Shown here in pieces: positions 50,542-58,917 of a DNA stretch of 64,000 nucleotides. This stretch comes from Burkholderia ubonensis (lineage in GTDB: Bacteria > Pseudomonadota > Gammaproteobacteria > Burkholderiales > Burkholderiaceae), in NCBI RefSeq assembly GCF_001718695.1, contig NZ_CP013422.1:1922001-1986000 (forward strand). The letters are read 5' to 3'. Each line of letters begins with the position of its first letter. The first letter of the stretch is position 1. The position numbers and the translations under genes were made by a program. The notes beneath the pieces were generated by a model. The model searched no databases and was not told the DNA's origin. It saw only the letters and a list, made by a program, of their open reading frames with translations.

Positions 50542-51544
50542 ATGGACCGGCTTCAGGCCATGCAGGTGTTTACACGCGTCGTCGACACGAGCAGCTTCAC
50601 CAAGGCGGCGGAGACGCTCGGCCTGCCGCGGGCGTCCGTCACGACCATCATCCAGAATCTGGAGGCCTTCCTCGGCGTGCGGCTGATGCATCGCACCACC
50701 CGCCGGCTGTCGCTGACGCCCGACGGCGCCGCGTACTACGAACGCTGCGTGCGGATTCTCGCGGACGTCGAGGAAACCGAGGCGAGCTTCCAGAACAACA
50801 ATCGCAAGCCGCACGGAAAGTTGCGTATCGACATGCCGGGCTCGATCGGGCGGCTGCTCGTGATTCCTTCGCTGTGTGAATTCCATTCGCGCTATCCGGA
50901 CATCGACCTGCAGCTCGGCCTGTCGGACCGCCCGGTCGACCTGCTGCAGGAAGGCGTCGACTGCGTGATCCGGGTCGGCGCGCTGCAGGACTCGTCGCTC
51001 GTCGCGCGCCGCATCGGCCTGTTCGAATGCACGTCGGTCGCGTCGCCCGCCTATCTCGAGAAGTACGGCGAGCCAGTCGATCGAGGACCTGAGCCAGCAC
51101 AAGGCCGTCAACTACTTCTCGAGCCGCACGGGCCGCGTGATCGACTGGACGTTCCTGATCGACGGCAAGGAAGTCGAGATCAAGATGGACAGCGTCGTGT
51201 CGGTGAACGACGCGGACGCCTACGTGACGTGCGGGCTGGAAGGCTTCGGGCTGGTGCAGCCGCCGCTGTTCATGGTGCTGCCGCACCTGCGCGAGGGCCG
51301 GCTCAAGGAAGTCCTGCCCGGCATCAAGCCGCTGCCGATGCCGATCTCGGTCGTCTATCCGCACAGCCGCCACCTGTCGCCGAAGGTGCGCGTGTTCGTC
51401 GACTGGATCGCCGAGGTGTTCGACCGCTGCCCGCTCCTGAGCGGCAAGGGCAGCCTCGACGCGACGTGCAGCAAGCGCACGTTCGAGGAAGCGGAGCGCG
51501 CGCCGGCGCTCGATACGCCGGTGCTCAACGAGTGGGTCGCGTAG
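50542..51544 (+). pseudogene. ceoR: CeoR, LysR-type regulator of the efflux operon, frameshifted
   Basis: A LysR regulator of about 333 residues read in two frames. The HTH (MDRLQAMQVFTRVVDTSSFTKAAETLGLPRASV) and most of the effector domain through YLEKYGE are in frame 1. From SIEDLSQHKAVNYFSSRTGR to the end the frame changes. The break is at 51071-51076 (gagccagtcg), fitting one extra C or two missing bases. GGAGG precedes the ATG at 50542. It is divergent from llpE. In the related BpeT regulator C-terminal changes alter efflux expression, so a true lesion here could be phenotypic. Confidence 0.88.
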
Positions 51545-52020
51545 CCGCTTAGTCGCTTAGTCTGACGAGCGGCGCGCGGGCCGCGCGCTCGCGCGTCTCC
51601 GCGCTTTCTTCATACCTCGATCGGTCGGCCTTCCAGCACGTTCTCCTTCCGCGGATGCGTCGTGCTCCTGCAGACGTCGCAGCGGCGCGCACATCGCGTC
51701 TTTCCGGAATCCGCATCACACCTTTGCATCGCGCGCGGCAATCGCCGCGTCGCGCCGACACGCCGTCGCGAAGTCGGGCCGCGTCGCCGCGAGCCGCGCC
51801 ACAGGCGGCTGTGCGCGATTCCGGCAGCACCGTGCGGCCGTGACGGATCGCGATTGTTCCAGCATCGCGACAATTCAATTCGCATCAGCTGCATTTATCG
51901 CGCCGGGACACACACCTAGAGTTAACCCTGTCGCGCACATCGTTGCGCATCCAACATCCCGTTCGACGGGACCGGAGCGAGCGCTCTTGCGCCAACTCCG
52001 ACCAACACAGGAGTTACGTC
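51545..52020. other. Intergenic region without a supported gene
   Basis: A 476-bp gap between ceoR and the DUF4148 gene. Open frames here are Arg-rich shadows. The right end supplies AGGAG for the DUF4148 start. No convincing promoter or terminator was identified. Confidence 0.35.
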
Positions 52021-52314
52021 ATGAACCGCCGCCATCTTCTCTCCGCCATCGCACTCGCACTCGTCGTGTCCGCACCGGCCTTCGCCGATACCAATGCGCC
52101 GCAAGCCGCCAACTACGCCGGCGCGTCGTACACGCAGCCGAGCAACGGCCCGCGCACGCGCGCCGAAGTCAATGCGGAAGTCGAACAGGCACGCCGCGAC
52201 GGCACGCTCGCATACCTGCGCAAGGTGAATTCGTATCCGCAAGGTGTCGAGCTCGCGCAAGGCCCGTACCGTCCGACGCCGGAAGGCAACCAGCTCGCAG
52301 GCGCGGGCCGGTAA
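52021..52314 (+). CDS. DUF4148 domain periplasmic protein
   Basis: A 97-residue secreted protein. The signal peptide MNRRHLLSAIALALVVSAPAFA is cleaved near residue 22. The short DUF4148-type mature part has TRAEVNAEVEQARRDGTL and a C-terminal YPQG pattern. DUF4148 proteins are abundant, often stress-responsive small proteins in Burkholderia, of unknown function. AGGAG precedes the start at good distance. Confidence 0.87.
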   Translation: MNRRHLLSAIALALVVSAPAFADTNAPQAANYAGASYTQPSNGPRTRAEVNAEVEQARRDGTLAYLRKVNSYPQGVELAQGPYRPTPEGNQLAGAGR

Positions 52315-52319
52315 ACGCA

Positions 52320-52356
52320 CGACGCCGCGCGACGGATCGTCCGTCGCGCGGCGTCG
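52320..52356 (+). terminator. Long hairpin after the DUF4148 gene
   Basis: Perfect 17-bp arms (52320-52336, 52340-52356) with a 3-nt loop begin 6 nt after the stop codon. No T-tract follows, so it is either a non-canonical terminator or an mRNA-stabilising structure between the gene and the 29-codon ORF. Confidence 0.5.
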
Positions 52357-52394
52357 CGAACCCGACACACGTCAGTCAGTTGCAGGAGTCCGTG

Positions 52395-52484
52395 ATGAAC
52401 GATCAACTTCCTTCGCCGCTCGATCATTGGGACGACACGACGCCCGTCTGGACGCCGTTTCGTTCGTCGTCGCAACCGCACTGA
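52395..52484 (+). CDS. Possible 29-residue small protein
   Basis: ATG at 52395 with AGGAG six bases upstream opens a 29-codon frame ending at TGA 52482-52484: an acidic/Trp-containing peptide (MNDQLPSPLDHWDDTTPVW, then a short Arg/Ser tail). It lies 80 bp after the DUF4148 gene on the same strand. The ribosome site is as good as that of DUF4148. No family known; real but unproven. Confidence 0.45.
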   Translation: MNDQLPSPLDHWDDTTPVWTPFRSSSQPH

Positions 52485-52520
52485 ACGCGTCCGTCACGCG
52501 CCGATGCGAGCGCCGGTGCG

Positions 52521-53618
52521 TCATCGACGCGGCACGCCGTCGCGCCATTCGCCCCAGTGCGACACGATGTCCTGCACGAGCGGATTGCCCGCGCGGTACA
52601 GGTTCTCGGTCGCCGGGACGAAGCCGCCCTGGTCCGCGTAGTTCAGCAGGTTGTCGACGCTCGTCTGCCCCGCATACGGGCGGTCGAAATCGGAGCCGGT
52701 GCGCAGCACCGCGACGCGCGACAGGTCCACCCGCTTCACGCTCGCCGCGCGCTTCAGCGCCTCGAACGTCGCATTGTCTTCCTGCGCGGTCATGCAGTAC
52801 GTGCCCTTGCCGTCCGTCAGGATCTTGGTCCATTGCCGCGCGCGCTCGCCGAGCAGCGTGCCCGAGAACCACGTATTGCCCGACGACGTGTCGCAGCGGA
52901 TCACCGAAGGCGGCTGGTTCGCGGGCGCGTAGCTGAATTTCGCGCGCGCGGCCTGTGCCTGCGTGCTGTCGGCGAGCACGACGTTGCGCGACAGCGCGTA
53001 GGCGGCGTCGGCCAGTTGCGGATTGAGCTGGAACACCTCGCTGCGGTAGTCGAGCGGCGGCTTGTCGCTCGGGCTCTTCGTGTTGATGCCGAGATAGCCG
53101 GAGTTCCAGCCGGCGGGAATCTCGCGCGCGTCGAGCTCCCACTGCAGGCCGAAATCGACGAGGTACTTCGCCCACGCCGCGGAGCCCACCGTCCCCTGCG
53201 CGGGATCGACGCCCGCGATGCCGGAGACGAGGAAATACGTGCGGCGCAGATCGAAGCGCTGCGAAAACGTCAGCGCCATGATCGACGCCGCGGCGTTCGC
53301 ATAGCCCATGCCGGTCGTCATCACGCATACGTCCTGCTTGTTGCAGTGGACCGCCGGGTAATCGGGCGACAGGCCCGGCACCGTCAGGTCGCGCCACGGG
53401 CCGAGGCGGTCGAGCCAGGCCTGGCCTTCCGGCGCGAACATCGTGACGATCATGACCTTGACCGGGCGGCCCTGTGCCGCGGTCTCGGCGAATGCGGCGT
53501 TGGCCGTCGTGGCCGCGTTGCCTGCGTCGTCGCGCTGATGGTCCTGCGCGATCGACGGCGCGGTGGCGCAGGCGGCGAGCGAGAAGGCGGCGGCGGAAAG
53601 AATGGAGCGAGTCAGCAT
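52521..53618 (-). CDS. Purine nucleoside permease (NUP family), lipoprotein
   Basis: A 365-residue NUP-family protein. Lipobox SLAAC near residue 17 indicates membrane anchoring. The body has VKVMIVTMFAPEGQAWLDRL, VCVMTTGMGYANAAASIMAL, YFLVSGIAGVDPAQGTVGSA and VLRTGSDFDRPYAGQTSVDNLL. The fold resembles nucleoside phosphorylases, so it may bind rather than transport nucleosides. Transcribed alone, converging with DUF4148. Confidence 0.88.
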   Translation of the reverse strand: MLTRSILSAAAFSLAACATAPSIAQDHQRDDAGNAATTANAAFAETAAQGRPVKVMIVTMFAPEGQAWLDRLGPWRDLTVPGLSPDYPAVHCNKQDVCVMTTGMGYANAAASIMALTFSQRFDLRRTYFLVSGIAGVDPAQGTVGSAAWAKYLVDFGLQWELDAREIPAGWNSGYLGINTKSPSDKPPLDYRSEVFQLNPQLADAAYALSRNVVLADSTQAQAARAKFSYAPANQPPSVIRCDTSSGNTWFSGTLLGERARQWTKILTDGKGTYCMTAQEDNATFEALKRAASVKRVDLSRVAVLRTGSDFDRPYAGQTSVDNLLNYADQGGFVPATENLYRAGNPLVQDIVSHWGEWRDGVPRR

Positions 53619-53932
53619 CGGCGTTCCTTGTTTCGAGTGATGTTGAGTGTGAACGACTCTCGGAGACTGCGCGACGCAGTATAGAACGCGGGTCTGCGAT
53701 GCGGAACCCGACTACGAAACGGGGGGTTGGGGGGGAGTGGCGCGGGGTGATTGAAGGTGCCGATAACGCTGATTACGCTGATTACGCCGGTTGCCGGTTG
53801 CGCGGATCAGCGCGTTCGCGCCGTAATCGCCGCACGCCGCTGCGACCGACACTGAGAATCGCTACGAGGCCGCGTGCCACGGCATGCAGGCATTCCTGAG
53901 CGGCCGAGGCTTCGACGACCGTCCCGGCCCCG
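53619..53932. other. Intergenic region without a supported gene
   Basis: A 314-bp gap containing a short direct repeat (CTGATTACG twice near 53770). No gene, clear promoter or terminator is recognised. Confidence 0.35.
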
Positions 53933-54523
53933 CTACGCGCGGACGATCCCCGCGACGCCATAAGCAAGCACGACCAGCGCAGCAAGCACGTGGCTCGCCG
54001 CGAGCCATCGCGGCGACTTCACGAGGCGGCCGATCGCGCTGCCGCCGAATGCGAACACGAGCTGGCCGGTGAGGCTGCCTGCGAACACGCACGCCGCGCC
54101 GAGCAGCCAGTGACGATGTGCGGCGGCGGCAGCCGTCGCGTAGCCGTAGAACAGCAGGATCGTGAGCGGGTTCGCGAGCGTGACGAAGAACATCGACGTG
54201 AACGGGCGGCTGCCGGGCGCAGGCGCGTCGCCGTCGAGCGTGCGGCGGCGATCGCGCAGCGCCTGCCACATCATCCGCGCGCCCATCGCGAGCAGCACGA
54301 GCGCGCCGGCCAGACGGAACAGCGACAGGTGCGACGCGAGCGTGCTCGCGAGCAGCGCGCCGATCGTGAAGGCGACGACCGCATAGCAGCCGTCGGCCGT
54401 CGCGACGCCGGCCGCCGCGCGCACGCCGCTCGCGGTGCCGGCGCGCATCCCGTAGTTCGCGATCATCAGCGCAACGGGGCCGACCGACAGCGCGATCATC
54501 AGCCCGAACAGGAAGTCGTTCAT
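53933..54523 (-). CDS. LysE family exporter
   Basis: A 196-residue LysE/RhtB-type amino acid exporter with about six TM segments. FLFGLMIALSVGPVALMIANYGMRAGTASGVRAAAGVATADG at the start carries the family's GP pair, and FFVTLANPLTILLF is the second hallmark. It lies 56 bp downstream of selD on the same strand, so they may be cotranscribed. Substrate unknown. Confidence 0.88.
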   Translation of the reverse strand: MNDFLFGLMIALSVGPVALMIANYGMRAGTASGVRAAAGVATADGCYAVVAFTIGALLASTLASHLSLFRLAGALVLLAMGARMMWQALRDRRRTLDGDAPAPGSRPFTSMFFVTLANPLTILLFYGYATAAAAAHRHWLLGAACVFAGSLTGQLVFAFGGSAIGRLVKSPRWLAASHVLAALVVLAYGVAGIVRA

Positions 54524-54579
54524 CGGGAATCGACGTCTTCGATGGAAAACGCCGATTCTAGCGACAGCAAAAATGCGCG

Positions 54580-55644
54580 TCAGGCGACGTCGACGCGGGC
54601 CGGCCCGTCCGTCATCTCGCCGATCACCGCCGCGCGATCGAAACCGTCCGCGCGGAAGCAGGCGAGCACGTCGTCGACCGCATCGGGCGAGCACGCGACG
54701 AGCAGGCCGCCCGACGTCTGCGGATCGGTCAGCAGCGCCTGCGCGACCGGCGGCAGCGCGTCGCCGAGCCGCACGTCCGCGCCGTAGGCCGTCCAGTTGC
54801 GGCCCGACGCGCCGGTGAACACGCCGGCCGCCGCGAACGCCTCGACGCCCGCGAGCCACGGCAGCGCCGCGTAGTTCACGCGCGCCGTGAGCCGCGCGCC
54901 GCGCGCGAGCTCAAGCGTGTGGCCGAGCAGGCCGAAGCCGGTCACGTCGGTCAGCGCGTGCACGCCCGGCAGCGCGGCCAGCTCGGCGCCCGGCCGGTTC
55001 AGCTTGGTCGTGGTCGCGATCATCTGCGCATAGCCGGCGTCGTCGAGCTGGTTCTTCTTCAGCGCGGCGGACAGCACGCCGACGCCGAGCGGCTTGCCGA
55101 GCACCAGCACGTCGCCCGCGCGCGCCGCCGCATTGCGCTTCACGCGCGACGGATGCACGACGCCGATCGCGGCCAGCCCGTAGATCGGCTCGACCGAGTC
55201 GATCGAATGGCCGCCCGCGACCGGAATCCCTGCGTCCGCGCACACGGACTCGCCGCCGCGCAGCACCGCCGCGATCGTCTCGTGCGGCAGCACGTTGATC
55301 GGCATGCCGACCAGCGCGAGCGCGAGCAGCGGCTTGCCGCCCATCGCGTAGACGTCGGACAGCGCGTTGGTCGCCGCGATGCGGCCGAAGTCGAACGGAT
55401 CGTCGACGATCGGCATGAAGAAATCGGTGGTCGCGACGATCGCCTGCTCGTCGTTCAGGCGATAGACCGCGGCATCGTCGGAGGTTTCGGTGCCGACGAG
55501 CAGGTCCGGAAACAGGGCGGGCGGCGTCGCACGCTTCAGCAGCTCGGACAGCACGCCGGGCGCGATCTTGCAGCCGCAGCCGCCTCCATGAGACAGGCTC
55601 GTGAGGCGCGGCGCGGCGGGCGGGGTCTGGGTGGCTTCGGTCAT
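54580..55644 (-). CDS. selD: Selenide, water dikinase
   Basis: A 354-residue SelD that makes selenophosphate from selenide and ATP. The catalytic segment HGGGCGCK has Cys23, Cys25 and Lys26, using Cys rather than Sec. Further family stretches are TTDFFMPIVDDPFDFGRIAATNALSDVYAMGG and LTDVTGFGLLGH. selA, selB and tRNA-Sec are not in the window. Selenophosphate may instead serve tRNA 2-selenouridine synthesis or genes elsewhere. An ATG three codons upstream (55653) is a possible start. Confidence 0.93.
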   Translation of the reverse strand: MTEATQTPPAAPRLTSLSHGGGCGCKIAPGVLSELLKRATPPALFPDLLVGTETSDDAAVYRLNDEQAIVATTDFFMPIVDDPFDFGRIAATNALSDVYAMGGKPLLALALVGMPINVLPHETIAAVLRGGESVCADAGIPVAGGHSIDSVEPIYGLAAIGVVHPSRVKRNAAARAGDVLVLGKPLGVGVLSAALKKNQLDDAGYAQMIATTTKLNRPGAELAALPGVHALTDVTGFGLLGHTLELARGARLTARVNYAALPWLAGVEAFAAAGVFTGASGRNWTAYGADVRLGDALPPVAQALLTDPQTSGGLLVACSPDAVDDVLACFRADGFDRAAVIGEMTDGPARVDVA

Positions 55645-55925
55645 CGTCGGCATCGGGTGAATAACAACGTTCTATTATCGGCAATTCCGCGCGAGCACGC
55701 GCGATATCCGGATGCGGGATGGAATGCGTGCGCCGCGGTCCACGTCGGCGCAAACCGCGAAGTCGGCACGAACCGGGCGAACCGGGCAAACCGCATGGTC
55801 CGACGCGGCGCCTCGGCTACGACACGGGCGTGTCACGCGTTCACCGTCGCGTCGCACGTGTCCTACGACGCGGCCGCCTCCGGTCGCGACCACGCCACCA
55901 CACGCCCACACACGCCCACTCCCCA

Positions 55926-57428
55926 TCAAGCCGCCGCAACGACCCCGTCGAACGCCCGCTCGTCGATCGCCTCCGCCAGCGTCGCGAACGCCGGCGCGAT
56001 CTCCTCTTCCGGCACGCACGCGTAGCCGAGCAGCAGCCCCGACGCCGCGCGCGCCGGGTCCGCGTAATACCCGGACAGCGGCCGCACGACGATGTTGCGC
56101 GCGAGCGCGGCCTGCGCGACCGCGCGATCGTCGACGCCGTCCGGCAGCCGCGTCACCAGGTGCAGCCCGGCATCGCTGCCGGCCGCCTGCAGCGTATCGC
56201 CGTAGCGGCGCGCGACCGCGTCGAGCAGCATCTCGCGGCGCTGCCCGTACAGCGTGCGCATCTTGCGGATGTGCGACACGAAGTGCCCTTCGGCGATGAA
56301 CTCCGCGAGCACCGCCTGCTGCAGCAGCTGCCCTTCCCGGTACAGCTCCGCGCTCGCCGTCGCGAAGCTGTCCGCGAGCGGCTCCGGCGCGACGAGGTAG
56401 CCGACCCGCAGCCCCGGAAACAGCGTCTTGCCGAAACTGCCGACGTAGATCACCTGCCCCGCCGTGTCGAGCCCCTGCAGCGACGCGAGCGGCCGGCTGC
56501 CGTAGCGGAACTCGCTGTCGTAGTCGTCCTCGATGATCCAGCAGCGGTGCTGGCGCGCATATTCGAGCAGCATCCGGCGCCGCGCGAGGCTCATCACCAT
56601 CCCGAGCGGATACTGGTGCGACGGCGTGACGAGCATCAGCTTCGGCGGCTCGGCGAGATCGGCGGCCGACGGCGCGATCCCCTCGTCGTCGACCGGAATC
56701 GGCCGCGTCGTGAGCCCCGACACGTTGAGCACGCTGCGCACGCCCCAGTAGCACGGGTCCTCGGTCCAGATCGCGTCGCCCGGGTCGGTCAGGAGCCGCA
56801 CCGCGAGATCGATCGACTGATGGATGCCGGTCGTGATCACGATCTGCTCCGGCGCGCAGCGCACCGAGCGCGACGTGCGCAGATAGTCGGCCAGCGCCTC
56901 GCGCAGCAGCGCGAGCCCGCCGCCCGGCGCGTAGGTCAGCAGGTCAGGACGCAGGCGCCGCCAGTACTTGTTGTGCAGGCGCGTCCATACGCGCGCCGGA
57001 AATCGCGACACATCGGGCACGCCCGGCATGAACGCGCCGCCCTGCCGCTTCGACACGCCCGCGCCCTCGACGAGCCGCGCGCCGCGCGCGGACAGCGGCC
57101 GCGCCCGCGGGGCCGGCGTCAGGCCCGCGGCGTCCGCCGGCGCGCCGACGAGCTCGTCCGGCGCGCTGTCGGCGACGAACGTGCCGCGGCCGGTCGCCGA
57201 GCTCACATAGCCTTCGAGCGCGAGCTGCTCGTACACCTGGGTCACCGTGTTGCGCGCGATCCCGAGCTCGGCCGCCAGCAGCCGCGACGACGGCACGCGC
57301 GTGCCGGCCGGCAGCTCCCGCGACAGGATCGCCTGCTGCAGCAGCCGGTGCAGCTGCCGGTAGATCGGCTGCGCACCGCCGCGCACGAGACGCTGCGCCA
57401 GCCAGTCCGACAACACGCTTGCCCGCAT
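55926..57428 (-). CDS. gabR: MocR/GabR family regulator of GABA genes
   Basis: A 500-residue MocR-type regulator. An N-terminal GntR winged helix spans about 10-80 (LPAGTRVPSSRLLAAELGIARNTVTQVYEQLALEGYVSSATGRGTFV). A fold-type I aminotransferase domain spans about 120-490, with the PLP Lys in YVGSFGKTLFPGLRVGY. GGAG precedes the start at 57428. It is divergent from gabT across a 129-bp region with a strong operator-like palindrome, as for B. subtilis GabR, which senses GABA-PLP. The ligand is inferred from context. Confidence 0.88.
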   Translation of the reverse strand: MRASVLSDWLAQRLVRGGAQPIYRQLHRLLQQAILSRELPAGTRVPSSRLLAAELGIARNTVTQVYEQLALEGYVSSATGRGTFVADSAPDELVGAPADAAGLTPAPRARPLSARGARLVEGAGVSKRQGGAFMPGVPDVSRFPARVWTRLHNKYWRRLRPDLLTYAPGGGLALLREALADYLRTSRSVRCAPEQIVITTGIHQSIDLAVRLLTDPGDAIWTEDPCYWGVRSVLNVSGLTTRPIPVDDEGIAPSAADLAEPPKLMLVTPSHQYPLGMVMSLARRRMLLEYARQHRCWIIEDDYDSEFRYGSRPLASLQGLDTAGQVIYVGSFGKTLFPGLRVGYLVAPEPLADSFATASAELYREGQLLQQAVLAEFIAEGHFVSHIRKMRTLYGQRREMLLDAVARRYGDTLQAAGSDAGLHLVTRLPDGVDDRAVAQAALARNIVVRPLSGYYADPARAASGLLLGYACVPEEEIAPAFATLAEAIDERAFDGVVAAA

Positions 57429-57430
57429 GA

Positions 57431-57489
57431 TTGGCTCCTAACTATTTATTGAAATGGCTCTGATTGTCAGAGCCAAATCTGATTATAGT
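57431..57489 (+). promoter_or_regulatory. gabT promoter region with MocR-type operator
   Basis: GGCTCTGA-ttg-TCAGAGCC (57456-57474) is a perfect 8-3-8 palindrome, and TTGGCTC at 57431-57437 adds a direct half-site 23 bp away. TATAGT (57484-57489) is a probable gabT -10; the palindrome covers the poor -35 position, as expected for an activator-dependent promoter. The same sites overlap the gabR start region, allowing autoregulation. Confidence 0.65.
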
Positions 57490-57557
57490 CGCCGTCATGG
57501 GCTGCCGGAGCGCGCCCGATTCCTTCCCACCGGATACGAAACATCAAGGAGATGACC

Positions 57558-58841
57558 GTGAAGAATGCCGACCTGCAGGCCCGCAAGAACGCCGCCACCC
57601 CGCGCGGCGTCGGCGTGATGTGCGATTTCTATGCAGCCCGCGCCGAGAACGCGGAGCTGTGGGACGTCGAAGGCCGCCGCTTCATCGATTTCGCCGCCGG
57701 CATCGCGGTGCTGAACACGGGCCACCGCCATCCGAAGATCGTCAAGGCGATCGCCGACCAGTTGAACAGCTTCACGCACACCGCGTACCAGATCGTCCCG
57801 TACGCGTCGTACGTCGAGCTGGCCGAGAAGATCAACGCGCGCGCGCCGGGCGACTTCGCGAAGAAGACCGCGTTCTTCACGACCGGCGCCGAAGCCGTCG
57901 AGAACGCGATCAAGATCGCGCGCGCGGCGACCGGCCGTCCGGGCGTCATCGCGTTCTCGGGCGGCTTCCACGGCCGCACGATGATGGGCATGGCGCTGAC
58001 CGGCAAGGTCGCGCCGTACAAGCTGAACTTCGGCCCGTTCCCGGGCGACGTGTTCCACGCGCCGTACCCGACCGCGCTGCACGGCGTGACGACCGCCGAC
58101 TCGATCAAGGCGATCGAGATGCTGTTCAAGGCCGACATCGATCCGAAGCGCGTCGCCGCGATCATCTTCGAGCCGGTGCAGGGCGAAGGCGGCTTCAACC
58201 CGGCGCCGGCGGAATTCGTGCGCGCGCTGCGCAAGATCTGCGACGAGCACGGCATCCTGCTGATCGCCGACGAAGTGCAGACGGGCTTCGCGCGCACCGG
58301 CAAGCTGTTCGCGATGCAGCACTACGACGTGCAGGCCGACCTGATCACGATGGCGAAGAGCCTCGCGGGCGGCATGCCGCTGTCGGGCGTCGTCGGCCGT
58401 GCCGACGTGATGGACGCGGCCGCGCCCGGCGGCCTCGGCGGCACCTACGCGGGCAACCCGCTCGCGGTCGCGTCGGCGCACGCGGTGCTCGAGATCATCG
58501 ACGAAGAGAAGCTGTGCGAGCGCGCGACGCAGCTCGGCGACGTGCTGAAGGCGAAGCTGAACGCGCTGCAGGCCGACGTGCCGCAGATCGCCGACGTGCG
58601 CGGCCCGGGCGCGATGATCGCGGTCGAGTTCATGAAGCCGGGCACCGGCGAGCCGGATGCGGAATTCACGAAGCGCGTGCAGGCGCGCGCGCTCGAGCGC
58701 GGCCTGCTGCTGCTCGTGTGCGGCGTGTACTCGAACGTCGTGCGCTTCCTGTTCCCGCTGACGATTCCGCAAGCCGTGTTCGACGAAGCGCTCGTGATCC
58801 TCGAGGACGTGCTGAAGGAAACGGTCGGCGTGCCGGCCTGA
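57558..58841 (+). CDS. gabT: 4-aminobutyrate aminotransferase
   Basis: A 427-residue class III PLP aminotransferase transferring the amino group of GABA to 2-oxoglutarate, giving succinate semialdehyde. Visible: TGAEAVENAIKIARAATGR near 113-131, FSGGFHGRTMMGMALTG, LLIADEVQTGFARTGK and the PLP Lys in ITMAKSLAGGMPLS. The GTG at 57558 is preferred because AAGGAG sits six bases before it and the length then matches characterised GabT (426 residues in E. coli). The ATG at 57552 is too close to the ribosome site. First gene of the gab operon. Confidence 0.93.
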   Translation: MKNADLQARKNAATPRGVGVMCDFYAARAENAELWDVEGRRFIDFAAGIAVLNTGHRHPKIVKAIADQLNSFTHTAYQIVPYASYVELAEKINARAPGDFAKKTAFFTTGAEAVENAIKIARAATGRPGVIAFSGGFHGRTMMGMALTGKVAPYKLNFGPFPGDVFHAPYPTALHGVTTADSIKAIEMLFKADIDPKRVAAIIFEPVQGEGGFNPAPAEFVRALRKICDEHGILLIADEVQTGFARTGKLFAMQHYDVQADLITMAKSLAGGMPLSGVVGRADVMDAAAPGGLGGTYAGNPLAVASAHAVLEIIDEEKLCERATQLGDVLKAKLNALQADVPQIADVRGPGAMIAVEFMKPGTGEPDAEFTKRVQARALERGLLLLVCGVYSNVVRFLFPLTIPQAVFDEALVILEDVLKETVGVPA

Positions 58842-58860
58842 GGTCCAGTCAACTGATCGC

Positions 58861-58889
58861 GCCGCCGCCGTCGTGACGACGGCGGCGGC
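58861..58889 (+). promoter_or_regulatory. Intercistronic hairpin between gabT and gabD
   Basis: Perfect 14-bp arms (58861-58874, 58876-58889) around one base lie 19 nt after gabT, followed by GTTTC rather than a T-run. It could partially terminate or stabilise the upstream message and set the gabT:gabD ratio. Confidence 0.45.
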
Positions 58890-58917
58890 CGTTTCATCTT
58901 CAAAGCAGGCTATTCAT

